Positions 44,513 to 56,376 of a stretch of 64,000 nt of DNA are shown here, one piece after another (the stretch's first letter is position 1; the number at the start of each line of letters is the position of its first letter). The notes below the pieces were generated by a model that saw only the letters and a program-made list of their open reading frames with translations, searched no databases and was not told the origin of the DNA. The stretch comes from Haliclystus octoradiatus (lineage: Eukaryota; Cnidaria; Staurozoa; Stauromedusae; Haliclystidae): positions 186,001-250,000 of the forward strand of contig OU744449.1 of NCBI GenBank assembly GCA_916610825.1, in the 5' to 3' direction. A program made the position numbers and the translations under genes.

Positions 44513-47500
44513 TTATGTAGTGATTGATTGCGCAGTAGTAGAGGCACAATCAGGTATGGAATTGTTAAATTTAGCATCATTATTATCTGCTGTTAAGCGG
44601 TTATATTTTGACGAGAATAGCACAACGTAAATTGTGACCACTAAAACTGTGATTACCGTAATAACAATCATTGGTGACGTCATGTTCAATTCTTCAATGG
44701 CTATTTGACCAGGGGGGTTGCAGGAGGAATATAAATGCTGACGGTGCGTTAATCTCATGCCGGATGCAGGCAGCGCTATCATCATGACAGCACCAATCGC
44801 TTGCCTACAGAAAATAAACAATCAAATATCATCAAATGCCGCTGCCAATTATGACCAGGTGCCATCATTGTTTTAAGATAGTAGGCTACATTACCCTGTC
44901 ATCCACAATAAACCAGAACTGGTTCCCTCGGCAACAGGATAGGTACATTCAACACCGAGTTCTAAGAACACTGGCAAAGCAGCCAATGCAAAACCACCAA
45001 AGAAGAATGTCGCAACGCACAAAAGAACAGGTTGGTCATACACGTTTGTTGCCTGGGAATGAGATAAGAAAATTGCATTATAAAATGATGACATGAAGTG
45101 ATATGAAAATGAAAATGAATTCGGCTACTTACAATTAGCATCAAACATGATGATGCAGCAAGCAAAAGTGCCAAGACTTTACTTGTTGTTTCGTAGTTCT
45201 TTGTTCTATCTGTATAAATGCTAACAAATGCAGCAAGTAGAAGGCCACCAACAATGACAAGAGCACCAGATATGCCAGCCATCAGCTAACAATGAAGAAA
45301 ACAAAAAATTAATCAACTGTTTTGATAAAATAAATGAAACGGGTCCACGTGGCTGATACCTACATTTGAATATCCAAACGGACAGATGAGCTGTTGCAGA
45401 AGGGATGAGATTGTACTGAATGAGCCTACTCCAAATCCAGTCACAAGCATCAGAAGTAGAAATGGACGACTTTTAAACACCATTTTGATACCATCTTTGA
45501 AAGGATATGATTTCAACTCAGCTGACGAAGAAGGTGGTGTGGGAGGGAGGCTCCAGCAAAAACCACCAAACACAAAGACGGCAGACAACGTTCCCGGCAA
45601 CGCAATTATCCTTACCTTAGATTAAATGAAAACAAAATAAATCAATCGTCAACACATTTTGCATTATCATGAGCAGCAGATGAGGCAATTGCTTACCAAT
45701 ACCCCTACATCTTCGGCAGAAACAGCAACGACAGCTGCTATCAAATTGGCAATCAAGACCCCCAGCGGGTTAGCTAAACAATTAACAGAGTAAGAAATTG
45801 GGTGACATTTCAACATGTTAGATCATAGTGGTTGGATGGACACACTTACACAATGATCCAATAGCGTTGGCCATTGTTCTTTCATTGTCACCAAACCACA
45901 GCGCAGCCAATTTTGTTGGCATAGATAATAATAACGGTTGACTCAATGCACACAAAACTTGACCAAACAAAGCGACTTCATATCTATGATCACTTGCAAA
46001 TGAAAGTGTTCCAATGGCTTTAATGAGACCACCAAGACCATTCAGTAGATTAGCTGTAATCACCTATACATAGATACGAATAATATACCATTCTACATAG
46101 GCAGTAGCAGAGAGGTCATATGAGTTAGAGATACTTACAGCACTGCGAAGTCCAAGTGAATCCAGCAGCCAAAAGCAAGGCAAACCAACAACAGCAAAAC
46201 AAATGAAATAAATCAACGAGAACCAATTAATTGACGTAACTGTAACACCATAGTAGATTGAAGCGTAGTTTGCAACAGGAGACAACGCAATCCAATGCTA
46301 CAAATGCACAATAACATTTTTAACTTTAATTATTTTTATTTTATAATTCCTTTTGCATCAATCACAAATTAGTATATGTGTAGTCATGGTTACGTTACCC
46401 TAGTGAAAAGAGACAAATCACATATCATGAAATATTGCGGATTTAGGATTATAGGATTCCAGATTTAGGATTATAGAATTTCAGATTTAGGATTTAAGGT
46501 TTAGAATTTAGGATTATAGGATTTAAGATAAGTAGTCCACTTTATCTGAGCGACGCCAACTCATTTATATAAAAGGTGCTGCTGTAATCACCCCCTTTCA
46601 ATCAGCAGTCTAACGGAAATTTTATTATTCACTATTGCAAATCATTATAGCGCTTCTGCAAAGATTCGTAAAGAAATCTTCCCAACAGTTTCTTTGTTTG
46701 TAACTCTGTTTGGGAAAAGAGCAGTTCCAATTTCTCTGTATCCGAGAATACCTGAAAGTTGTTATGCAACTTTTCTATTATATTAAAAAAACGCTACCCT
46801 TAAGTTACTATTTATATTACAGTTAAAGAGTAGATGCATCTCATCGTCGATACTATCACTATCGCAATGTGGACATAGCCGGTCCTCGTAGGGGATGTCA
46901 GAATATCGTCCGGTCTGTACTCCGAGCTTATGAGCACTGATTCTGATCTTGGTTATTGCTATCCTAGGCTTTTTGTGTGGAAGTAGCAAATAAGTTTTAA
47001 ATTCAAATTCATGTTTGATTGTTTTGCAGAATTTCAATTGGTTCAATTGGCCTGGAGAGTGTTTAGATTAGATTGCTCAAAGTTGATTTTGTATGCGTTA
47101 TTTAATTTGTCTTTTATAGAGTAACTGATTAGTTTTATTTGATCAGATTTTTGATTTGTTTCTTTAGAGATCAAAAGTTGTAAATTGATTCCTATTTCGG
47201 ACCAATGACTTGTAACTTTACCCAGCCATGAAGTTTGTTCACCAAATGCCTTGTACAGTAAACTACTTTTTTGAATTAATCATTCTAACAAGGAATTTTA
47301 TCATAGTAATCTTTACATCAATCTGTAGAGGGATGATCCCCAGTTCCGCTCTAACATTTCTAACATTTAATATTCTCCGCATAATATCTCGCTGTATAGT
47401 TTCTATTTGGTTATTTTCAATGTGAGTAACAGAATCACCCCCAAACATCACTAGCATAGAGAAGTATGGGTTTTATCATGATAGTAAACATTGTTTTGTG

Positions 47501-49383
47501 AATTGTGACATAGCTGGTTGACGACCGCCCCATAGAGCGCTGTGTTACTGGCCATGCTTTTTCGGCTTTTGTGCAAAGTTGCTTAATACCAAAACATTGT
47601 TTTTAGGAGCAATGAAACGAAAAACCTAGATATTTGTAATTTTCGACCATTTCGATGGGGGTATTATTCATGGAGAAGAAATGTTGCTCATCAACAGATT
47701 TCTTTGAGAAGATCTTCCATTTTGATTTTTGATAATTAATTTTGAGCTTTCCATTATTCGGCGTAAAGATATGCTTTCTCCATGCATTTTTGGAGACCCT
47801 CTTAAGTATGAGAAAATAAAACTATATCGTCGGCAAACATTAGACAATTCAATGGCTCATCAGCAAGAAAACCTGAATGTGTTGATTGACATGTTCAAGA
47901 TTTTGCAAAATTTTGTTTATTTTTTTGAAAACCACCCTGTGCTTCATGAATTATATCATTTTCGTCAAAGTTTGATTGAATAGGTTTTTGTAAATGTCGA
48001 TAAATTTATCTGCCGTTGCATGGACCATTTCCGCCAATATCCCATCCCTACCAGGTGATTTTATTTTTTCAAGAGTTTTATGGCAGAGATAATCTCCCTT
48101 GTGTCTATTGCCCTGTCGAGATCTCCTACGAAATTGGATTCAGGTTGGGATTGCATAACAGTATAACTCCCATCTACAGTGTCTGATTCGAAGGGATTTT
48201 TATAATTATTCATGACGTTGTTTAGATCATGCAAAGCAGTGTTATTGTGTTGACAGTTTAATTTCTTTTTTATATTTCTTTCTTAACCGGCAAATTATCC
48301 TACTTCGAAGAAATGGATCATTAGGGTGCCTTTTCAAAAGTCTGATTAGTTTTGAATTGCCTCGCATGTTTCTGCTTTTTAAATGTTTATAATTTCAAAA
48401 TGATTGTACTGCAAAATATTCTGTAGAAAGCCATGAAATACTTGTCATGTCAAGCCGGAAATTCTACATTGAATAAGGTGGTAGTTGGTGGTTGGTATTT
48501 CGCTCCAACGTTCCACTGTAGCAACACCAGTCTGCAGACTACGGCAGAGCCGCCACCAAGATTATATTTCAAGCATCTCCAAAATTGTTTTTTTTTAAGG
48601 GACCCCATTACTACTATTTATTTATAGAATACAGTGAAACCTGTATATAACAGCCAGCTGCAAGAGGTAGATAACTTGACCACTATAGACAGTTGGACTT
48701 TATATACAATTTTAATTCAATAGAAAATATTATTTAGAAAAAACAAGAGTGGCCTCTATAGACAGGTGGCCGCTGTATAGAGGTTACCGTTATAACAGGT
48801 TTGATTGTATTGTTTTTTGACCACAGAGAAGGCAAATATCCGTTAAAGAGTCCACAGGCAACTATTGTGGCTGCCCCAAAATCTTGTCCAAGGAGCCCTT
48901 CTCAGCAAACTGGGCCACACCCCCAATTTTCTTACGTCTGTGAAAAAGTTACTGTTACACAAACTTCAAATGCCATAGCGACCATAGCCTAGTACTGTGA
49001 AGCCCCTGTCTAGACATAGTCCTAAAACTGTTTCTGGGAAGATAAGTTCGAGATTACCATAAACATTTGCTAGATACACAATAAAATAGAACTTGGTCAG
49101 TCTATACAATATAACTTATGCATTCATTGCAATCCCATATCAGCTGATATCTGGTAGATGTCAAGGTCTATGCAATTTTGAGCCACCTTTGAAAATAGAG
49201 AGAACTATATCTTACGATTGCATTGGACAGGTTCAGCAGCGACACGACACCAAGCATAAACCATCTCCTCTTGTAGACACGATACTCCTCTGCCATATTT
49301 TCACCCTTCTTGTATCCGTTTGATGAACTATTAGAAATCCTGTCAGGGTTTACACAACCTAGATTTCCTTCAATTCCATTCAT
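44513..49383 (-). CDS. SLC49A3: SLC49A3 (MFSD7)-like major facilitator transporter
   Basis: Eight exons (49216-49383, 46139-46297, 45850-46063, 45697-45773, 45364-45615, 45133-45285, 44895-45052 and 44513-44804) join in phase to 490 residues. After a polar N-terminus comes YKRRWFMLGVVSLLNLSNAI, the start of the first helix in FLVCR-family proteins. It is followed by WLLDSLGLRSA, PTKLAALWFGDNERTMANAI, SNPLGVLIANL, PPTPPSS and ELGVECTYPVAEGTSSGLLW, each matching SLC49A3. About 12 membrane helices are expected. The family includes haem and choline transporters (FLVCR1/2); the substrate of SLC49A3 is not settled. Intron 1 (2.9 kb) holds a LINE fragment and a MITE. Its start is 357 bp from the divergent kinase gene. 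Confidence 0.93.
46436..46535. repeat. Degenerate ATTTAGGATTATAGG tandem repeat
   Basis: About five imperfect ~22-bp units in intron 1 of SLC49A3. It is not a clean telomeric motif. Confidence 0.55.
46700..48400 (-). pseudogene. LINE fragment in SLC49A3 intron 1
   Basis: On the minus strand, FADDIVLFSHT (reverse transcriptase catalytic box) is at about 47800-47840. The C-terminal region follows at 47457-47263 (IENNQIETIQRDIMRRILNV, AELGIIPLQIDVKITMIKF). At 47046-46783 there is a zinc-knuckle-like CPHCDSDSIDDEMHLLFNC. Frames are broken. Same orientation as the host gene. Confidence 0.75.
48632..48807. mobile_element. 176-bp pogo/Tigger-like MITE with TA target site
   Basis: It begins CAGTGAAACCTGTATATAAC and ends with the near-complement (GTTATAACAGGTTTGATTG), and TA flanks each end. 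CAGTNNAACC-type ends and TA duplications are typical of pogo/Tigger relatives of Tc1/mariner. Related partial copies lie at about 27030-27192 and 54085-54200. Confidence 0.7.
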
Positions 49384-49740
49384 GATAATTGATTCAGTTA
49401 GCTAAGTCGCAAAGCCAGATGCAACCGTCCTGCTCCATCTTATTCGTGGCAGCGGCAATAACGCAATATAGTTGGATTTGGAATGCTGCAGAAAGAACAC
49501 ACTCGCCGCCATGTTGTTGTTTCGTCTCGTGATTTCATCAATCAAAGAGGCTGTTGGAAAAGGCCGGAGAACTCGCTCACTTTTTAGAAAGAAGTCAAAT
49601 CAGATTCTCATTAATCCAAAGTACCAAGACTGTAAACAAGCCTTTTTTCTAGTATAGTTCATGTCTGCGTTACTAGATACTAGTCTTGTTCCTCTCTAGT
49701 GGCACATGGAAGATATTTAATGCCATTATTTTGCTTTAAA
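49384..49740. promoter_or_regulatory. Bidirectional promoter region of SLC49A3 and the kinase gene
   Basis: 357 bp separates the divergent start codons, so both promoters and 5' UTRs must lie here. No TATA box or other defined motif could be assigned. Confidence 0.5.
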
Positions 49741-52700
49741 ATGATTCTTCGCAGATTCCAATCGCAGTTGACAAAATGCAATATTTTATCACATGCCTGT
49801 ATAATTAGACATCTTTCTAAGTTGGTGGTAGTGGAAGGGAATATCGGCGTTGGTAAAACTACCCTGACAAAGGGTTTTGAAGAATTTCCATCGATTGAGG
49901 TACAGCACGCTAGCAGTATTATTATTTATTCATAATGTTATCCGTATTTATAAGAAATTGACATAATTTCCATGATTATTTAGATGTTATATCCAAAATT
50001 TGCCGACATATATATATGTGATCCGTCCACTCAAAATTACACCAGAATTTGGCTTTCAGTCGCACAGCTGCGTTGGCCGCGCACAATGCAATTTTTCCAA
50101 TCTGTCTGACTCGTCTAGTGTCCCAGCAAACACGGAGACGTCCCTGCAACGTCAGGAGACGTCTACGAAGGTCGATGGACAGTCTCCGAGACGTCTCTTT
50201 GGACGTCTATCGACAGTGTATCAGTAGACAATTTTTTACGTCCCGGTGACGTTACCAGATCGTCTAGGAGACCTTCATGGAGACCCTCCGGTGACTAAAC
50301 TCTGACGTTGATTTGCGAGATATTTGCCTCGCCTTTGGCAATATATGCCACGCATGAAGGTCACAGTTCACACTATTCTGTTTAAAAGTATTTAACATGA
50401 AAGGAAATTACAAAGTGTTGTGTTTTCAAGCGCATTCAATTTATTAAACATAAAATAAAACGTTCATAGTTGAGTTAAAATGATAGTTAAGAGATCTTTC
50501 TTACAAGTGTTTATCTTCTACCGTTCAAGTTAGTTAAAGGAATTCCTTTAATGAATGTTGATAAATTTCACGCAAATTGTCAATACAAATAATATATTCG
50601 ATACGCCATTAGTAGCTAAATCCACAGGTACTTTCGTTGTGAGAACCAAATCCGTAAACAATGTCTGCTAATAATATAAATCCCAGATTTTATAACCATC
50701 TTTTGTAATAATAATCCAACATCGAAGTTCTAAGTAGTTGTAGATCTTCTAGGAATACATCAGCCATTTTGTTGCAATAAAACCCAATAATATATTTCCA
50801 AATATGTTCCTCTCGTCGTGGCTGGCCATATCACTAGTGATTCAGATTAAATCTTTAACAGAAATAATAATGAATATTATTATTAATATTAAAGCATAAA
50901 TATAGACAACTCAAACATCATGTAAGAAATTAAGGATTAATACAGCGTCTTTGATATATTTACCTCTGGGAAAATGACGATGTAAGGTGAAGGAAATTTG
51001 TTTATTAATTCAGCGCTGTAGATAAATAAATATATAGAAATTATAGGTCAGTAACTGGTATAGTATGATCATACAATACATGAAATATAGACAACTAAAA
51101 TATGATGTTTTGAAGAATAATTTAGGCAGCGTTTTGATAGATTTACCTTCGGTATAAGTTTGATGGAATGAGCGGCGAAAGGTAACATTGTTATTCGGTT
51201 TTTCAATTCAGCTGCAGATAAATAAGCTTGAATTCAAGATCATTAAAAGTATTATTATAAACATTAGTTAGTTTATACCGAACTATAGCAATGAGGTTGT
51301 AATATTTTACCTGGCAGTCTCATTTATTTGACAGCGACACATCGAAGAAGTAGACATTTCGCTTTCAAAAACTGTGTCTAAAACATTAATTGAAATCTAA
51401 TCTACAATAAAGCAAACATACGACTACCTCAGTATAAACAATCAGCAAGTATGTATTTTCAATAGCTAAACTGTATTGAATTTTCAAGAGCATCTTACCT
51501 TTAAAAATCCCGAGAGATATTGAACGATTATTTAAATTCCAACTTCATCAACACGGAAGCTCCAGAGCGGCAGTTATAAAAATGTGTTGTGAAACTTTCT
51601 GGCGCTTCTTTTCTGCAATTCAAACTGGGTGTGATATTGTTTACATACGTCTCAAATCGATCAAAAATACGTAGGTTGCCAAGCCGTAATTTTGCGACCT
51701 AGTCGGCACTTATGACGTAAACACATGAAAATAGTTTTATAAAAGTGTTTGGGACCCTGACACGACGTTGAGGGACGTTGTATAGCTGTATAATCGTGAC
51801 TGACCGCTGTGAAACCTTCCAGACTCACTGGGGACGTCCCCTGACCGTCAGTGTTTGCTGGGGTATGTTTTAAAGCAGAAATTATAATTATATCAGTACA
51901 GAACCATTAAACAAATTTGACTTCAGGGGCGTCAAAATCCATAATTTAGGTAAAAATTAGGAAGAATTCAAACAAAAAATTTATTTCTAATTCACAGCCG
52001 ATTTTCAAGAAAAAATGCAGCTTCAGGGTCAGCAATCACAAGAAAAATTTTCATCTCGGGGGCGCAGCTGCCATGCTTTGCAGACTGGGTGAGATAGTCA
52101 TCTCATGTTGATTTATTCATTATTCATCTGTATGATATCAATCATCTACTAATAAAAACCTTCATGTAATACTAAAATGACAGAAATACCAGTTATATCA
52201 GTAGTAGTTAATAGTATAGACAGCCACATTATAGGAATGTGTCGTCCCTCATTACGCCTTACATATTTGCTACACAAAGAACGCCACGTTACATCAGTAT
52301 ACACGATAGGCAGATAATGATAATAAATAATGATAAACGTATCTGTAATCAAACAGTTTTGTGAATCAAGCAATCAAATTTATTCTTGCATATCCGTAAA
52401 ACCCTGAAAGTGTCTTTCACATTCTGTTGATACAAGCCTACAGCAGAGCGCAAATACAAAGGTTAATTATCGATATTGATTAAAAATTAAATGGATTGCC
52501 TGATGATCGCCTTGGCGTGAAAGTTTAAATAGCAAACATGATTTTCTGATTTCTGATTTTATATTTTATTATTTAAAGCTCTGCTGTATGGCATTGTTCA
52601 ATTTTCAATCTATGTTGAATGTTCAATCAGTAAGACAACTTACACCACACTTTGGGTTTTGATTGATTTCTTGATATAATGACTAGCACAGATTTTATGA

Positions 52701-55700
52701 TCGATTGTGTTTTCAAACCTAGTATTGCTTTGTGTTGATATGGTGGTTCAGCGTCATAGTCGTAAACCAATCAGATTGATCAAATCAATTTCGTTATAAT
52801 GGTAAACCTATAAAATTGAGTTTCCAAAACTGTTTGTTCATCCATCAGTTCGTCATTTTTCAACCAAATATTTTGACATAGTATTATCAGAACTGATTAG
52901 CTGATATTTAAACTAGGTTATCGCATATGTCTCGTTTCTATTTGTGGTTCATCCTTTTGTAATGAAATAAAACAAATCTTTTCCATGACTTTCTTTTGCG
53001 GATATCGGCCGCAAACTAGCAAAAACAAGGGTTTCCCCCATTCGATTTCCAAAGCAACGGCTATGCATCATTGATCATGCACAAGGCTGAAAAAATATCC
53101 AAGGTAATTTTAACTCTGCTCAAAGTAACCCAGCAATGCAGGAACCTCATTACTAGTACAATGTAATTTATCGCAAATGATATGTGGAATTTGTTGAGGT
53201 TTACTTGACATAAATTTCGTGATGGAATATTATGATAAAAAACACACAGTAACTTGCACAACAGTTTCGATTTAATCTAATTTAATCATCTTCAGGCAAG
53301 GTAAAAAGAGAGAGTTAAAAAGTTACATGAATATTTATATAAAAATTTGATTTAATAATCTATTGAATTCATCGGAATGGTATTATACTTTTAACAACAT
53401 TTGGCAAACATTAGTTACGATGATAATAATAATAATAATAATAATAATAATCATAATTTTGAGATAAATGACAGCTATAAAAGAGACATAATTGGCAATA
53501 CTTTGTTATCTTAATAATAACATCGCCAGGCAAGAGAGTGATAAAGGAAATTTACAAAATATATATAGTGAATCTAAATACAGGGTAAAATTATAACAAA
53601 AGAGTGCTAATAATTAAACAAAGAGCCGGGATTTCACAGAGTCTAATTGTGTGTTGAGTGTAAGCTTGATCTGCAGAATCGCAAGCATTTCATGAATAAG
53701 GCAATCAAAGCGATTTTTGCATTTTTTAATTACTCTGAAATTTTTATGGCAATCGCGGACAGTGATACCATGAGAATGTCGAAGATGCGATCCAATAGCT
53801 GATCCGCTATGTCTGTCAATGCGTTGATGTAAGTGTTGGCAAGTGAAGCCAACATAACTTGCATCACACAAATCACATTGAAAACAATAGACAACGCATT
53901 GATGAGATGTAATCGCAAATCATCGGCAAGTTTTTTAGTATTAATTAGTTGTGGTATTAATTAATTAGTAATTAGTTAATAAATTAGTTTTAGTATTTAT
54001 TAGTTCAAGTTTTTTAATTAGTATTTAGTTTTTTTATCAGATTTAAGTGGTAATATCGGCCAAGTTGTAAGACCGATTTTTAATACTAAACAGCTTGGTT
54101 TGATTCAATAGAAAGTACTATTTTAGACATTGCAAGAGTGACCACTATAGACAGGTGGCCATTGTATAGAGGTGACCGCTATAACAGGTTTGACTGTACT
54201 CAAGTCTCACGCATTTCACTTGCGATCTCCAGCCAGATTTTTTACTCAAGGAAAAATATACTTGATCTACGTTCTATATTATTATTGCAATAATAATAAT
54301 AAAACAGTTTTACTTGTTCAAAGTTAACAAAATGTAAAATTTAAATTTTCTGGATAGCTGTGACTTGATACTGGTCAGTAACTCGATCACAGGTTACCCA
54401 ATTAAAAACCTATTTAAAAAGTTACCATGGTCGATGTGACCATAATACATATCGTAATCATTTATACTTTAGTATCATGGATCTTCAACATGATAGGCCT
54501 AATGTATAAATTACCTGAAATCGTTTTTGAAAGTTTATAACACGCTTATTATCATTTAGAAAATCTATCTTTATGATATCTCTTATGTTACAATAAAAAA
54601 TGTCGTCTTACTTCCCCCGAAGTTATTTGATTCTGGAATTCACATACAACTGCCAACTGGAGACATTCTAACTTACAACTTATCGACAGTAACAACATTG
54701 TAGTAGGCCTTCCGCGTATATTCTACAGTTTCTTGGATTTGTGTTAATGAATTTATTTGAGTGTTTCTGGAATCTATCAAAAGCGTTATTTATATCACAA
54801 ATTCTTCAGTGGAACATATCAAATGGAAACATAAAACAGCAGACTTTTGGGTGTTAATTGAACGTTTGACTTTATTTCTATTTGTATACTAAATTATAAT
54901 AATAGAAATAGAAAGGAGTCAGAGACCACGCATTATTATACTGTAACTTTAAGTTTCATGCTTTTATAGCAATTATCAGACATAAATAAAAATATTGTAT
55001 GCCAAATTATATATTTCAGGTTTACCATGAGCCAGCACCTAACAGCCATTATCTTTCTAAGTTCTACAAAGACCCTCTGAAGTACGGCCTCACCCTTCAA
55101 ATGGTTCTACTCAAGCAACGCTTTCTGCTCTATGTCAACGCTTTGAAACACATGGATGAAAAAGGTTCGTATCAATTTTTAGATTTGAAATACAGATTTG
55201 TTTCATCGTCATTATTTATAACACAATTGTTTGATCACAGGGGGCTTGGCCGTGTTAGATCGTTCTGTGTTTAGTGATGTCATATTTGCAAATGTCGTCA
55301 GGCAACAGGGCAACATCACACAGCAAGGTGAATAATCATGCAATTCGAAATCTCGGTTTCTGTTGCGTACATTCGAGATATTAGATTGTGTCATTAATTA
55401 ATAACGTCCATTGCTATTATATATATAGGCTATACTTTTTACTCGTTTGTGAGAAAAGAACTACTGGAACTCATACCGCCTCCTGATGCCATTGTCTATC
55501 TACGTGCAAGCCCTTCGGTCTGTATGGAACGCGTCAAAAAAAGAGCGCGCGTGAGGAATAAATCAACGTCCTTCATCAATCTCCTTTCGATGTGTCATCC
55601 CTGCCTACCTCATTCCTCTTGTTGATTATTTTGTATGCGACAGGATTACGAAGAAACGCTTCCTCTTGGCTATCTTCAAAAGTTACACGATGAACACGAA

Positions 55701-56099
55701 GCATTTGCAGAAGAAATGAGGTAGATTGTAATATATTTATTACTTATCAATTCAGTACGTCCGCACGTGTTCCATTTCATGTACATATCCGTGTATTATA
55801 CCGCGTCGATTGTTTTATCACTGCTCTTTTTGTCCGCCCATTTTAGAACGGAATTTGGCTCAACTGTTCTCACTTATGATTGGTCATTGCCACTGCGCAT
55901 GACAGGAAAACTGGCTCGCATTGACGAAGTATGTTGGGGCACTGTTGGCTGTCGTTATCAATTCGAAATTAATTATTAGGAATGACGGGCTTTGGTTATG
56001 ATAGGGTATATCAATTCATTTTAGGTAATTAACGATGTTGCTAATGTTAGACCGCTGATAACAGTAGAGGGATCACAAAAGTGGGTTTGCTCAAAATAA
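49741..56099 (+). CDS. Deoxynucleoside kinase (dNK/TK2 superfamily)
   Basis: Seven exons (49741-49899, 55020-55164, 55241-55327, 55429-55550, 55644-55720, 55847-55928 and 56025-56099) join in phase to 248 residues. The first ~27 residues are basic and lack acidic residues (MILRRFQSQLTKCNILSHAC), as in a mitochondrial presequence. The P-loop is VVVEGNIGVGKTTLTKGF (residues 30-47). Then come the VYHEP substrate segment, GLAVLDRSVFSDVIFANVV (DRS motif, ~108-110), and the LID RVKKRARDYEE. These are the motifs of enzymes that phosphorylate deoxynucleosides for dNTP salvage. The DRSVFSD segment and the sequence around the P-loop look more like bacterial-type dAK/dGK enzymes than human TK2 or DGUOK, so substrate preference is open. 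A 5.1-kb intron packed with repeats separates exon 1. Confidence 0.85.
50122..51862. mobile_element. ~1.74-kb DNA element with CCCAGCAAACAC termini
   Basis: The left end CCCAGCAAACACGGAGACG and right end ...TCAGTGTTTGCTGGG are complementary over 12 bp, with GACGTCC-type motifs repeated in both subterminal regions. The AT-rich interior has no transposase. A target duplication is not clear. It lies in intron 1 of the kinase gene. Confidence 0.6.
51863..53200. other. Kinase intron sequence; one dispersed repeat copy
   Basis: AT-rich. At about 52209-52268 it holds the second copy of the 50-bp repeat found at 9178. No coding sequence is supported. Confidence 0.5.
53205..53935 (-). pseudogene. Penelope-like element fragment (GIY-YIG end and 3' terminus)
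   Basis: On the minus strand the frame VYCFQCD...CDASYVGFTC, LHQRIDRHS, FDCLIHEMLAILQ matches the GIY-YIG domain of the intact element at 34325, at clearly lower identity. It ends with GCCTGAAGATGATTAAATTA then GATTAAATCGAAACTGTTGTGC, equivalent to the 3' end of the intact element. The reverse transcriptase part is missing. An (AAT)n tract lies at about 53425-53452. Confidence 0.8.
53936..55019. other. Kinase intron, AT-rich; partial MITE copy
   Basis: 53936-54040 is dominated by TTAGT/TTAATTAG runs. 54085-54200 is a partial copy of the pogo-like MITE ending GCTATAACAGGTTTGACTG. Nothing else is visible. Confidence 0.5.
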
Positions 56100-56376
56100 C
56101 CATGCAGTCTGTCTGATGTTATCGTATCGTAATGATAATTTATATCATTTTGATTTATTCGTGAAGGCTGTTACGTCATCACCCATCAGATGCTTATCAA
56201 TCCATCGAGCGCCGTGCCTCTCTTCTTTATGGTAACCCTGGCAACAACTGATAGACTTAAGAATCCATTCGACCCAATCAAACGGCCCTTGTATTGCAAT
56301 TAATATGTAACGGCGTAGAGATAAAACACACAAGGCGATGTAGCAGTGTGGTCTGTGTGAGATATGAACTGAAGGG

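Noticed and set aside
46436-46535. Interstitial telomere repeat
   Set aside because: Units are ATTTAGGATTATAGG-like, irregular and not TTAGGG or TTTAGGG.
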